From contig NZ_LIPG01000008.1 in NCBI RefSeq assembly GCF_001905505.1, positions 62,001 through 126,000 on the forward strand: 64,000 nucleotides of DNA, read 5' to 3'. Under the pieces are notes generated by a model. It saw only the letters and a list, made by a program, of their open reading frames with translations, made no database searches and had not been told where the DNA came from. Shown one piece after another: positions 40,126-48,361 of this stretch (position 1 is its first letter; each line of letters opens with the position of its first letter). This DNA comes from Streptomyces sp. CB02058. Lineage in GTDB: Bacteria > Actinomycetota > Actinomycetes > Streptomycetales > Streptomycetaceae. Made by a program: the position numbers and the translations under genes.

Positions 40126-40659
40126 TCAGGACGCGTCGGCTTCGCCGCACGGCGTGACGCAGGGGCCCTTGGCCCACCACTCCGGCAGCATCGCGATGGC
40201 CTCGTCGCCCAGCGGGTTCACTCCGGGGCCGGCGGCCAGGGAATGGCCGACCAGGACGTGCAGGCACTTCACCCGGTCCGGCATGCCGCCGGCGCTCGGG
40301 AAGCCCTCCAGGACCTCGATGGCGTCGCGGCGCGCGATGTAGTCCTCGTGCGCGGCCCGGTAGGCGGCGGCCAGCTCCGGGTCGGTGGCGAGGCGCTCGG
40401 TCATCTCCTTCATGACCCCGTTGGCCTCCAGCGTGCCGATCGCGGACGCGGCGCGCGGGCACGTCAGGTAGTACGTCGTCGGGAACGGCGTGCCGTCCTC
40501 CAGACGGGGCTGCGTCTCGACCACGTCCGGGTTGCCGCAGGGGCAGCGGTGCGCGATGGCGCGCAGACCGCGCGGCGGGCGGCCGAGCTGGAGCTCGAAC
40601 GCGGCGATGTCCGCGGCGGTGGGCGTGGTGGATTCGGTCTGCGGAGGGGGCGTGTCCAT
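40126..40659 (-). CDS. DUF501 protein
   Basis: A 177-residue conserved actinobacterial protein recognised by FELQLGRPPRGLRAIAHRCPCGNPDVVETQPRL and by FPTTYYLTCPRAASAIGTLE. It contains several conserved cysteines (RCPCG, TCPRA, KCLHV, CVTPCG), perhaps a metal site. Function is unknown, but it is regularly found between divIC and ppx. ATG 40659 has AAGG upstream; ATG 40677 is an alternative. Confidence 0.88.
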   Translation of the reverse strand: MDTPPPQTESTTPTAADIAAFELQLGRPPRGLRAIAHRCPCGNPDVVETQPRLEDGTPFPTTYYLTCPRAASAIGTLEANGVMKEMTERLATDPELAAAYRAAHEDYIARRDAIEVLEGFPSAGGMPDRVKCLHVLVGHSLAAGPGVNPLGDEAIAMLPEWWAKGPCVTPCGEADAS

Positions 40660-40729
40660 GCCTGCCTTGAATGTCATCGGTCGGACTGTATGAATCGGTG
40701 CGGGAAGGGGGCACGGTACCGCGACGGGG

Positions 40730-41200
40730 TCACTCCCGGTCCGCGGTGTCGACGCCGTCCCAGAGGTTCGAGTGCCAGGGCCGCCCCGTCTCCCCCGGCT
40801 CACCGCGGCGCACCTCGGCCGCGTCCGGGTCGACCACCGTATAACCGGTCTCGCCGGGCAGCACGTAGTGCAGGTGCTCGCGCGCGAGACGGCGGATGTA
40901 GGCGTCGTCCTTGAGCCGCGCCTTCTCGTCCCGCAGCTCCTCGGTCCGCGCCCGCGCGTCCTGCGAGAGCCTCTCCTGCTCGGCGATCTGGTCGCGCTGG
41001 GAGATGTACTGCCGCATGGGATAGGCGAGCGCCACCACCAGGGAGCAGACGATGAGCGCCAGGAAGGCCGCCCGCCCGGTGAGCCGGGAGCGGCGGGCCT
41101 GACGGCGGTTCTGGGACCGGTAGACGCGGGCCGCCGTCTGCTCGCCGAGCAGCCGCAGCCTGGTCGCGGTGGAGAACCGGTCGCGGTCCTTCCCGGCCAT
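40730..41200 (-). CDS. divIC: Septum formation initiator DivIC/FtsB
   Basis: A 156-residue bitopic protein. A basic cytoplasmic N-terminus (residues 1-43) is followed by one membrane helix (AAFLALIVCSLVVALAYPM), then a coiled coil (QRDQIAEQERLSQDARARTEELRDEKARL is the core; it continues to about 105). It ends with YIRRLAREHLHYVLPGETGYTVVDP, the diagnostic DivIC/FtsB block. It joins the FtsQ-FtsL divisome complex. ATG 41200 has GGGGAG eight bases upstream. It lies just after the eno terminator. Confidence 0.92.
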   Translation of the reverse strand: MAGKDRDRFSTATRLRLLGEQTAARVYRSQNRRQARRSRLTGRAAFLALIVCSLVVALAYPMRQYISQRDQIAEQERLSQDARARTEELRDEKARLKDDAYIRRLAREHLHYVLPGETGYTVVDPDAAEVRRGEPGETGRPWHSNLWDGVDTADRE

Positions 41201-41222
41201 GTCTCACGCTCCCCGTTACGCA

Positions 41223-41267
41223 CGTCCGTCCCCGCACACGGTACGGGACCGAGTGCGGGGACGGACG
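41223..41267 (-). terminator. Terminator of eno
   Basis: A perfect 15-bp stem, CGTCCGTCCCCGCAC (41223-41237) with its complement (41253-41267), loop 15 nt. It begins 26 bp after the eno stop on the minus strand and just before the divIC start, so divIC may depend on read-through or its own promoter. Confidence 0.8.
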
Positions 41268-41292
41268 GAGGCTGGTGCCCGGACTCGGGCCG

Positions 41293-42579
41293 TCAGCCCT
41301 CGAAGCGGAACCGCGGGAACGCCGAACGCCCGGCGTAGACCGCGGCGTCGTCGAGGATCTCCTCGATGCGCAGCAGCTGGTTGTACTTGGCGACGCGGTC
41401 CGAGCGGGCCGGGGCGCCGGTCTTGATCTGGCCGCAGTTCACGGCGACGGCGAGGTCGGCGATGGTGACGTCCTCGGTCTCACCGGAACGGTGCGACATC
41501 ATGCACTTGAAGCCGTTGCGCTGGGCCAGCTCGACGGCGTCCAGGGTCTCGGTCAGCGAACCGATCTGGTTGACCTTGACGAGCAGGGCGTTGGCCGAGC
41601 CCTCCTCGATGCCGCGGGCGAGGCGCTCGGGGTTGGTGACGAACAGGTCGTCACCGACGATCTGCACCTTGGAGCCGAGCTTGTCGGTGATGACCTTCCA
41701 GCCGGCCCAGTCGTCCTCGTACAGCGGGTCCTCGATGGAGACCAGCGGGTACGCGGAGACGAGCTCCTCGTAGTACTCGGTCATCTCGGCGGCCGAGCGG
41801 GACTTGCCCTCGAACTCGTAGACGCCGTCCTTGTAGAACTCGGACGCGGCGACGTCGAGCGCGAGCGCGATGTCGCGGCCGGGGACGTAACCGGCCTCCT
41901 TGATGGCCTCGAGGATGAGGTCGAGGGCGGCGCGGTTGGACTCGAGGTTGGGGGCGAAGCCCCCCTCGTCACCGAGGCCGGTGGACAGGCCCTTGGTCTT
42001 CAGGACCTTCTTCAGCGTGTGGTAGATCTCCGCACCCCAGCGCAGGGCCTCGGAGAAGGACTCGGCGCCGATCGGCGCGATCATGAACTCCTGGATGTCC
42101 ACGTTGGAGTCGGCGTGCGAGCCGCCGTTCAGGATGTTCATCATCGGAACGGGCAGCAGGTGCGCGTTCGGGCCGCCGAGGTAGCGGAACAGCGGGAGGT
42201 CGGACGCCTCGGACGCGGCGTGCGCCACGGCCAGCGAGACGCCGAGGATGGCGTTGGCGCCGAGGGAGCCCTTGTTCTCGGTGGCGTCCAGGTCGAACAT
42301 CGCCTGGTCGATGAGGCGCTGCTCGGTGGCGTCGTAGCCGACGAGCTCCGGGCCGATCTGCTCGATCACGGCGAGGACGGCCTTCTCGACGCCCTTGCCC
42401 TGGTAACGGTTGGGGTCACCGTCGCGAAGCTCAATGGCCTCGAACGCGCCGGTGGAGGCGCCGGACGGAACAGCAGCACGTCCCGTGCTGCCGTCGTCGA
42501 GGCCAACCTCGACCTCGACCGTGGGGTTGCCCCGGGAGTCGAGGATTTCCCTGGCTACGACGACGTCGATGGACGGCAC
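41293..42579 (-). CDS. eno: Enolase
   Basis: A 428-residue glycolytic enzyme interconverting 2-phosphoglycerate and phosphoenolpyruvate. Diagnostic features: N-terminal AREILDSRGNPTVEVEV, SGASTGAFEA, catalytic Glu in GLGDEGGFAPNL, Mg ligands in LALDVAASEFY, SIEDPLYEDDW and IVGDDLFVTN, and the enolase signature LLVKVNQIGSLTET with the catalytic Lys. The GTG start at 42579 has AAGGAG seven bases upstream. A possible promoter is TTCAAC-19-TAAAAT at 42764-42734 on the minus strand. Confidence 0.98.
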   Translation of the reverse strand: MPSIDVVVAREILDSRGNPTVEVEVGLDDGSTGRAAVPSGASTGAFEAIELRDGDPNRYQGKGVEKAVLAVIEQIGPELVGYDATEQRLIDQAMFDLDATENKGSLGANAILGVSLAVAHAASEASDLPLFRYLGGPNAHLLPVPMMNILNGGSHADSNVDIQEFMIAPIGAESFSEALRWGAEIYHTLKKVLKTKGLSTGLGDEGGFAPNLESNRAALDLILEAIKEAGYVPGRDIALALDVAASEFYKDGVYEFEGKSRSAAEMTEYYEELVSAYPLVSIEDPLYEDDWAGWKVITDKLGSKVQIVGDDLFVTNPERLARGIEEGSANALLVKVNQIGSLTETLDAVELAQRNGFKCMMSHRSGETEDVTIADLAVAVNCGQIKTGAPARSDRVAKYNQLLRIEEILDDAAVYAGRSAFPRFRFEG

Positions 42580-42733
42580 GAGGCATCTCCTTCTGGGATC
42601 TGACACTGGTTGGGCAGGGTCACTGTGGCCTTGCGGCACGAGCCTAACCGGCTCGGCCCGCTCCGTCGGCCGTCCGCCCGTCCCCTGGGACGAAAAAGGA
42701 CCCAAGGGCCCGCATTACGGGCAAAGCTCCAGA

Positions 42734-42764
42734 ATTTTACTGGCAAGTAACTACAACAGTTGAA
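42734..42764 (-). promoter_or_regulatory. Candidate eno promoter
   Basis: On the minus strand TAAAAT (42739-42734) lies in a locally AT-rich stretch, with TTCAAC (42764-42759) 19 bp upstream. Spacing is long, so this is only a candidate. Confidence 0.35.
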
Positions 42765-42835
42765 CGGTCGCGCCCGCCGGCAGCCCTCGACGGCTCCATT
42801 CCGCGGAGCGCCGAAGCGCCTCCGGTTCCGGACAC

Positions 42836-42879
42836 GGCCCCGGCCCGGCGCGCGGGGGGTGGGCGCACCGGGCCGGGCC
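42836..42879 (-). terminator. GC-rich hairpin downstream of rpfA
   Basis: GGCCCCGGCCCGG (42836-42848) pairs almost perfectly with CCGGGCCGGGCC (42868-42879). It lies 36 bp after the rpfA stop on the minus strand. It fills much of the 335-bp gap between rpfA and eno, which otherwise holds only the eno promoter region. Confidence 0.7.
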
Positions 42880-42914
42880 GCCGGGGCAGGAGGAAGACCC
42901 CGGGCTGCTTCCGA

Positions 42915-43610
42915 CTACTTCAGGTGGAGCTGCTGACCCGGGAAGATCAGGTCGGCGTCGTCGACGATGTCGTCGTTGAGCTTGAAGAGCTTCTCCCAGC
43001 CGCCCTTGACCTTCTTGGCGTCGGCGATCTTGCTGAGGGTGTCGCCGGCCTTGACCTTGTACTCGCCGTCGCCCTTCTGGACCTTCTCGCCGGTCGGGGT
43101 CGTGACGGTCTTCCCGGCCTTCGGCTCCGCGCGCTTCTCGCTGCGGTTGGCGGGCTGCTCGGCCGTGCGCTCGGGCTCGGTCTTCGTCTCGGCCGCCTTG
43201 GCACCGGAGCCGGTGTCGACACCCGGGTCCACGCCGTCGTTCGTCAGGCCGCCGGCACCGGCACAGGCCCAGGCGCCCGGGCCCTGGAGGTCGAGGAGCT
43301 TCTCGGCGGTGGCTATCTGCTGGCCCTTGGTGGCCAGGTCGGCGCGCGCGGCGTACTGCGTACCGCCGGCGGCGGCCCAGCTGGACTGCGAGAACTGGAG
43401 CCCGCCGTAGTAGCCGTTGCCGGTGTTGATGGACCAGTTGCCACCGGACTCGCACTGCGCGACGGCGTCCCAGGTGGCGACGGAGGCGGCAGAGGCGTTG
43501 GTCGCGCCCATCAGCGGCACGGCGACGGCGGCGCCGGCGACACCCGCCAGGGTGGCGACACGGACGGCCTTGGACGGGCGGCGGTGCTTGCCCTTGCTGG
43601 AAAGCAGCAT
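42915..43610 (-). CDS. rpfA: Resuscitation-promoting factor RpfA, transglycosylase and LysM
   Basis: A 231-residue secreted muralytic enzyme that cleaves peptidoglycan during spore germination. A signal peptide (residues 1-42, basic start, AGVAGAAVAVPLMGATNASAA) precedes the Rpf domain: TWDAVAQCESGGNWSINTGNGYYGGLQFS, catalytic E54, continuing to WACAGAGG. A linker rich in Lys/Glu/Thr follows and a C-terminal LysM domain (about 185-231: YKVKAGDTLSKIADAKKV, FPGQQLHL) binds the cell wall. ATG 43610 has GAGGAG directly upstream. Expression should be controlled by the c-di-AMP riboswitch ahead of it. Confidence 0.94.
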   Translation of the reverse strand: MLLSSKGKHRRPSKAVRVATLAGVAGAAVAVPLMGATNASAASVATWDAVAQCESGGNWSINTGNGYYGGLQFSQSSWAAAGGTQYAARADLATKGQQIATAEKLLDLQGPGAWACAGAGGLTNDGVDPGVDTGSGAKAAETKTEPERTAEQPANRSEKRAEPKAGKTVTTPTGEKVQKGDGEYKVKAGDTLSKIADAKKVKGGWEKLFKLNDDIVDDADLIFPGQQLHLK

Positions 43611-43621
43611 GGTTCTCCTCA

Positions 43622-43840
43622 CCGACGCCTACGAGGTGAGCTGTCGGGTTCGGGCCTGTGAGTTGCCCGGTCACCCGCACTCGCGGACGACTTCACCCCG
43701 AGCCGTGTCCGCGCCCGTCTTCCGACGGCCGGGTCCGGCGCTTACCTGGGTCCCCCGCTCCTGCCTACGGCGCTTTACGCGTCGGTTCCCTTCGTCCGAC
43801 GGCAGGATTCGGCGTGACGGTCGAAGGTGCCCGCGGTGCG
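43622..43840 (-). ncRNA. ydaO-type c-di-AMP riboswitch upstream of rpfA
   Basis: Minus-strand leader with the conserved ydaO blocks in order: CGCCGAATCCTGCC, GAAGGGAACCGACGCG, GGGGTGAAGTCGTCC, GCGGGTGACCGGGCAACTC and finally GCCCGAACCCGACAGC with CACCTCGTAGGCGTC. The last conserved strand ends beside the rpfA ribosome-binding site. Known biology: actinomycete rpf genes are switched off by c-di-AMP through this RNA. The boundaries are approximate. A possible promoter upstream has TTGACC at 43899-43894. Confidence 0.92.
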
Positions 43841-44000
43841 AGCGGCTCCGACCGTAGACACACGCAACCCCCACATTCAAAGATGGACATAACGGTCAAT
43901 CAACATGAACCGGAATGGCGCGGTGAGCCGTTTGCGCAGGTCGGAGCCAATATGGACGGACCGGACAGGCGGAGCGCGGCAATTGAAGCAAAGAGACCCA

Positions 44001-44025
44001 TGTCTCACTTACGCATAAGTGGACA
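44001..44025. repeat. Inverted repeat between the two rpf genes
   Basis: TGTCT-CACTTA-CGCA-TAAGTG-GACA is a near-perfect dyad (one bulged T) in an AT-richer stretch. It lies about 70 bp after the stop of the second rpf gene and upstream of the rpfA promoter region, so it may be an operator for rpfA or a terminator. Nothing else beyond the riboswitch was found in 43841-44095. Confidence 0.45.
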
Positions 44026-44095
44026 TAGGCCTCTGAACTACCCCTGATTTCGGGGTGTTTTCCCGCTTTGGATCAGTTGTGGATCAACCGCCGGA

Positions 44096-45064
44096 TCAGT
44101 TGCCGGCCGCGGCCTCCGCCCGGGCGTCGGCAGCGTCCGCCGCGACGTCGAGGACGAGGTTCTGGCCGGGGAGGATCAGGTCCGGGTCGGAGCCCAGCTC
44201 GCTCTTGTTGGCCTCGTAGAGCGCGGGCCAGCCACCGGGGAGCTCCTGCGCGTCGGCGATCGCCCAGAGGTTGTCGCCCGCGCGGACGGTGTAGGTGCCG
44301 TCAGCGCCCTGGCGCGCGTCGGAGTCGCCCCGCGAGGCGTGGCGGCCGGACTCGCGTCCGCTCCCCACCTCCGAGCCGGTGCTCGCGCTCGCCTCGGGGG
44401 CGGGCGTGCCGCGGTGCTTTCCGCCCTTGGCGGCGTCACCCTTCGACGCGCCGGACACCTCCGACGCCTCGGACGACGGGGTGGCGGACGGCGACGCCTC
44501 GGCACTCGCGGAGGTGTCGGCTTCGTCACTCTTGTCCGTCTTGGCGCCGGACTTGCCGTTGGACTTGTCCGACTTCTCCGCACCGTCGGCCTCGTCGGAG
44601 GCCTCGGCGGAGGGAGTGTCGGACGCGGTCGCGGTGTCCGAGGGCTCGGCGGAGGGCTCGCCGCCCGGGTCGACACCCGGCAGTGTCCCGTCCAGGGCGA
44701 GCCCGGAGATCACGGCGCAGCTCGGCCACGCCTGCGGCCCCTTGTCGTCCAGCACCTTCTCGGCGACGGCTATCTGCTGCGAGCGGCTGGCGAGGTCCGC
44801 CCTGGGGGCGTAGTCCTTGCCGCCGTAGGCCGACCACGTCTCCTGCGAGAACTGCAGTCCGCCGTAGTAGCCATTGCCGAGGTCGGCACTCCACATGCCG
44901 CCGCTCTCGCACTCCGCGACCCGGTCCCAGGTCGTGGCGTCTGCGGCCTGTGCGCCGCCCGCGCCGAGGAGCGGGATGGCGATGGCCGATCCCGTGACGC
45001 CTGCGGCGACGACGATGGCGGGTGCCTGGCGAGGGCGACGGTGTCTGCCGGTCGCGGAGCCCAT
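44096..45064 (-). CDS. Second resuscitation-promoting factor, Rpf plus long linker plus LysM
   Basis: A 322-residue secreted Rpf. The signal peptide (residues 1-40) is followed by TTWDRVAECESGGMWSADLG (catalytic E53) and NGYYGGLQFSQETWSAYGG. A very long Ser/Asp/Glu/Ala-rich low-complexity linker spans about residues 125-250. A C-terminal LysM follows (YTVRAGDNLWAIADAQEL, LILPGQNLVLDV). By position it corresponds to S. coelicolor RpfC (recollection). ATG 45064 follows GGAAGG. Unlike rpfA it has only a short 105-bp upstream spacer without a riboswitch. Confidence 0.92.
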   Translation of the reverse strand: MGSATGRHRRPRQAPAIVVAAGVTGSAIAIPLLGAGGAQAADATTWDRVAECESGGMWSADLGNGYYGGLQFSQETWSAYGGKDYAPRADLASRSQQIAVAEKVLDDKGPQAWPSCAVISGLALDGTLPGVDPGGEPSAEPSDTATASDTPSAEASDEADGAEKSDKSNGKSGAKTDKSDEADTSASAEASPSATPSSEASEVSGASKGDAAKGGKHRGTPAPEASASTGSEVGSGRESGRHASRGDSDARQGADGTYTVRAGDNLWAIADAQELPGGWPALYEANKSELGSDPDLILPGQNLVLDVAADAADARAEAAAGN

Positions 45065-45169
45065 GGGATTGCCTTCCGTGTGACTGACATGTGACGGGTG
45101 AGTCGAACGGTGAACCTAGCCCTACTCGAACGTGTGTCACAAGTCGATGCAGCGGAGATCACGTGAAAG

Positions 45170-46465
45170 TCACAGAGTTGACAGGCTGTCACTTTTTTCG
45201 GCCGGGCGCCCCGGTTCGAACTCGACGGGAAGCGTGCGCAGTCCACGCATGATGAGCCCGCCCCGCCAGCGCAAATCGGCAGGTTCCGCAGCGAGCCGCA
45301 GGTCGGGGAGGCGTCGCAGCAGCGTCGCCAGAGCCACCTGACCCTCCAGACGGGCCAGCGGAGCACCCAGGCAGTAGTGGATGCCGTGCCCGTATCCGAG
45401 GTGCTGATTGTCACTCCGAGCGAGATCCAGGGTGTCCGCATCCTGGAATCTGGCCGGATCCCGATCCGCGGCGGCCAGAACCACGAGCACGGGGTCCCCC
45501 GCCGCGATCTCCTGGCCCCCCAGCGTCACGGGCTCGGTGGCGTACCGCCAGGTCGCGAGCTCCACCGGCCCGTCGTAGCGCAGCAGCTCCTCGATGCCCG
45601 TGGCGAGCAGCTCCGTCTCCCCCGCTTCGAGGGAGCGCTCCAGGCGCTCGCGCTGGTCCGGGTTGCGCAGCAGCGCGTACGTGCCGTTGCCGATGAGGTT
45701 CACGGTGGTCTCGAAGCCGGCGAAAAGGAGGATGAAGGCCATCGCCGCGGCCTCGTTCTCGCTGAGGTGCTCTCCGTGGTCGCTCGCCCGGATCAGCCCG
45801 GAGATCAGGTCGTCGCCGGGATTCTCCCTCTTGCGGTGGATGAGTTCGGCGAGATATCCGCGCATCTTCTTGACCGATCTGGCCACCCCGCCGCGCGGAC
45901 CGCCGCCGTGGCGGATCATCATGCCCGCCCAGTCGCGGAAGTCGTCCTGGTCCTCGCGCGGCACCCCGAGCAGGTCGCAGATCGCGTAGATGGGCAGCGG
46001 GAAGGCGAAGTCATGGATGAGGTCCGCCTTCCCCTCCTCGATGAACGAGTCGATGAGGTGGTCCGTCAGCTCCTGCACGCGCGGCGCGAACTCCGCGACC
46101 CGGCGCGGGGTGAACGCCTTGGACACGAGCCGGCGCAGCCGGGTGTGGTCCGGGGGGTCGATGTTCAGCAGATGCGTCATCAGCTCCGCCTTGCGCTCCC
46201 CCGGGATGCCCGTCTTCCCCTTGGCGTTCGCCGACCCCGCGTGGTGCGCCGGGTTCTTGGAGAGCCGGGTGTCGGCGAGTGCCTGCCTGGCGTCCGCGTA
46301 CCGGGTCACCAGCCAGGCCTCGACCCCGCTGGGCAGCGCCGTGCGGTGCACGGGGCTGTGCTCGCGGAGCCAGGCGTAGGCGGGATACGGATCGGAGGCG
46401 AACTCCCAGGTGAAGAGTTCGGGTGCTGCGTCGGGCGCGGAGGCCGTCCCGGGGCTGTCGTTCAC
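45170..46465 (-). CDS. Cytochrome P450, CYP107-like
   Basis: A 431-residue soluble bacterial P450. The I-helix oxygen-activation motif is AGFETT (249-254), ExxR is E293..R296 in EELLRY, and the heme thiolate is C365 in HLGYGHGIHYCLGAPLA. It resembles the CYP107 family, and its position by rpf matches CYP107U1 of S. coelicolor (from memory). The substrate is unknown; no ferredoxin or biosynthetic gene is adjacent. The GTG start overlaps the mazG stop (GTGA, 46462-46465). Confidence 0.94.
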   Translation of the reverse strand: MNDSPGTASAPDAAPELFTWEFASDPYPAYAWLREHSPVHRTALPSGVEAWLVTRYADARQALADTRLSKNPAHHAGSANAKGKTGIPGERKAELMTHLLNIDPPDHTRLRRLVSKAFTPRRVAEFAPRVQELTDHLIDSFIEEGKADLIHDFAFPLPIYAICDLLGVPREDQDDFRDWAGMMIRHGGGPRGGVARSVKKMRGYLAELIHRKRENPGDDLISGLIRASDHGEHLSENEAAAMAFILLFAGFETTVNLIGNGTYALLRNPDQRERLERSLEAGETELLATGIEELLRYDGPVELATWRYATEPVTLGGQEIAAGDPVLVVLAAADRDPARFQDADTLDLARSDNQHLGYGHGIHYCLGAPLARLEGQVALATLLRRLPDLRLAAEPADLRWRGGLIMRGLRTLPVEFEPGRPAEKSDSLSTL

Positions 46466-47490
46466 CCCTCGACGCTATCCGGAGCGGTCCCGCCGCCGTC
46501 CGGGGCGTCCCCGGCACCCTCCCGGGCGGTGCCGAGCCCTTCCGCCGCCCGGATCGCGTCCCGGTAGGCGCGGGCGGCGGCCCGCAGGGCGGCCTCCGGG
46601 TCCGTGCCGTCCTGCTCGGCGCGCACGGCCAGGGCGAGCAGCCGGTAGCCGACGCCGTCCCCCTCGGGGAGCGCGGCGTCGATCCCCGCCGTACGGGCCC
46701 TGCTGCCGAGCTTGGCCGCGAGCGCCAGACCGGGCTGCCCGAGCGGCACCCCGTCGGTGACCGAGGCGCGCTGCTTCTCGATCGCCTTCGTACGCAGCCA
46801 GTGCGCGTGGACGTCCTCCGGTGTCTCGGCGGTCTCGTCGCCGAACACATGGGGGTGACGGTGGATCAGCTTGTCGACGATCGTGGCCGCGACGTCGTCG
46901 ACGCCGAACGGCTCCTCGGGGTCCTCCTGCGCGATACGGGCGTGGAAGACGACCTGGAGGAGCACGTCGCCGAGCTCCTCGCGCAGCTCCTCGCGGTCAC
47001 CGTCCTCGATGGCCTCGACGAGTTCGTACGCCTCCTCGATGGCGTACTTCGCGAGGCCCTCGTGCGTCTTCTGCGAGGTCCACGGGCATTCCAGCCGGAT
47101 CCGGTCCATGACCTGGACCAGATCCAGGAGGCGTGCGCCGGGCAGGTCGTACGAACCGGGCAGCAGCTCCAGGTCCGGCATCCGCACCCGGCCGGAACCG
47201 CCGAGCCTGGCCAGTCCGTCGGTGAGCGGCTGATTGCCCTCGCCGCCCACCAGCACCACCACGGTCCGGCCGCCCGCGCAGTCGTCCACCAGCTCGTCCG
47301 CGGAGGGCACGGCCTGCTCGACGGCGACGCCCGCCTCCCGCAGATACGGCAGCTGCGGGTGCTCGGCCTCCGCGCACACCACCCGGTCGGCGGCGTGCAG
47401 CGTCTGCCAGGCGGGCCAGGACAGGAGTCCCGGCGCGACACGGTGGCTGGCGGTGAGCAGGACGATACGGCCGGGATCTTCAGCGTTCAC
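46462..47490 (-). CDS. mazG: Nucleoside triphosphate pyrophosphohydrolase MazG
   Basis: A 342-residue protein. Residues 1-120 are an actinobacterial N-terminal domain resembling a degenerate tetrapyrrole-methylase fold (LLTASHRVAPGLLSWPAWQTL). The MazG core starts at about 130: RIRLECPWTSQKTHEGLAKY, the metal-binding EEAYELVEAIEDGD and ELREELGDVLLQVVFHARIA with paired ExxE motifs. It hydrolyses non-canonical NTPs to NMP and pyrophosphate. The GTG start is at 47490. Its end overlaps the P450 start. Confidence 0.93.
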   Translation of the reverse strand: MNAEDPGRIVLLTASHRVAPGLLSWPAWQTLHAADRVVCAEAEHPQLPYLREAGVAVEQAVPSADELVDDCAGGRTVVVLVGGEGNQPLTDGLARLGGSGRVRMPDLELLPGSYDLPGARLLDLVQVMDRIRLECPWTSQKTHEGLAKYAIEEAYELVEAIEDGDREELREELGDVLLQVVFHARIAQEDPEEPFGVDDVAATIVDKLIHRHPHVFGDETAETPEDVHAHWLRTKAIEKQRASVTDGVPLGQPGLALAAKLGSRARTAGIDAALPEGDGVGYRLLALAVRAEQDGTDPEAALRAAARAYRDAIRAAEGLGTAREGAGDAPDGGGTAPDSVEG

Positions 47491-47519
47491 ACCCCGAACC
47501 TACCCCCGGCCCCTCGGGG

Positions 47520-48176
47520 TCAGGCGCCTGCCTCGGGCTCCTGCGCCTGGAAGGTGGTGACCTGCTTGATCCAGGGGGACTCGTAGGTGCTGAGCTGGAC
47601 CTTCGCGTCGTCCCAGCTGCCGTAGCGCGGATTGACGTCGATGTGCAGCGACTTCGACGCCTCGGTGAGCGCCTTCCCGACGGCCTGCTGGCCGGCCGGG
47701 GTCTGCAGGTCGGCGCCGAGCGCCTGCGCCAGCTTCGGGAGCTGGACCTCCTTGCGCAGGTCCGCCTCGATCTGGCCGGGGGCGACCCAGCGCTGCTCCA
47801 GCATCACCGTCCGCAGCCCCTGGGCGCCACCGGACTGCTGGGCCGCCGCCGCCTCGATCTGCTGGATCTCCTTGCGGCTGACGCTGACCCCGGCGTCCTC
47901 GGCGGCCCGGTCCAGGACCCGGCCGAAGATCAGGCTGTGCAGCTTGGCGCGGTTCAGCTGTCCTGACTTCTTCACCAGTTCGTCGGACTGCGCCGAGGCC
48001 TGCTGGGCGGTGCGCACGTCCGCCGCCTGCGCCTGGACCGTGGCCACGTCGATCCGGTCGCCGCCGACCACGGCCGCGGCACCGGGATGGGCCTCGCTGC
48101 CGCAGGCCGTCAGGAGCGGGGCCGCGAGGAGTGCGGCGGCGGAAAGGGCGAGCGCGGTGCGACGACGGCGGTGCAA
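47520..48176 (-). CDS. SurA N-terminal-domain-like lipoprotein
   Basis: A 218-residue lipoprotein. The signal peptide ends in LLTACGSE (lipidated Cys25). The mature part resembles the SurA N-terminal chaperone helix bundle (AAVVGGDRIDVATVQAQA, LVKKSGQLNRAKLHSLIFGRVLDRAAEDAG, VSRKEIQQIEAA). The peptidyl-prolyl isomerase domain is absent. It probably helps fold exported proteins. The TTG start at 48176 is chosen because GGGAGG lies at good spacing and the basic signal start (HRRRRTALAL) follows. A perfect palindrome lies 20 bp upstream. Confidence 0.85.
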   Translation of the reverse strand: MHRRRRTALALSAAALLAAPLLTACGSEAHPGAAAVVGGDRIDVATVQAQAADVRTAQQASAQSDELVKKSGQLNRAKLHSLIFGRVLDRAAEDAGVSVSRKEIQQIEAAAAQQSGGAQGLRTVMLEQRWVAPGQIEADLRKEVQLPKLAQALGADLQTPAGQQAVGKALTEASKSLHIDVNPRYGSWDDAKVQLSTYESPWIKQVTTFQAQEPEAGA

Positions 48177-48195
48177 AGGAGCCTCCCGGGGAGAG

Positions 48196-48215
48196 TTTGT
48201 GCATCAGTGCACAAA
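48196..48215. promoter_or_regulatory. Palindrome TTTGTGCA-N4-TGCACAAA
   Basis: An 8-bp perfect inverted repeat with a 4-bp spacer (48196-48203 and 48208-48215), 20 bp upstream of the SurA-like lipoprotein start. Its half-site TTGTGCA recurs at 50615-50656 upstream of the kinase operon. Confidence 0.6.
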
Positions 48216-48338
48216 GCCTTGCGGTGATCGATGTTAGGCAGTGGACGTGATTCGGGCCACTGCTTCGACCAACGATTTCCGGACCCGTGGGTGTGGGGTC
48301 GGAACCGAAAACCCCTCGGCTCGCCCTTTTCGGCCGGC

Positions 48339-48361
48339 CCGCGGCTCACACCGAGCCGCGG
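48339..48361 (-). terminator. Hairpin at end of kinase operon
   Basis: CCGCGGCTC (48339-48347), an ACACC loop and GAGCCGCGG (48353-48361). The stem overlaps the stop codon of the kinase gene. Confidence 0.55.
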
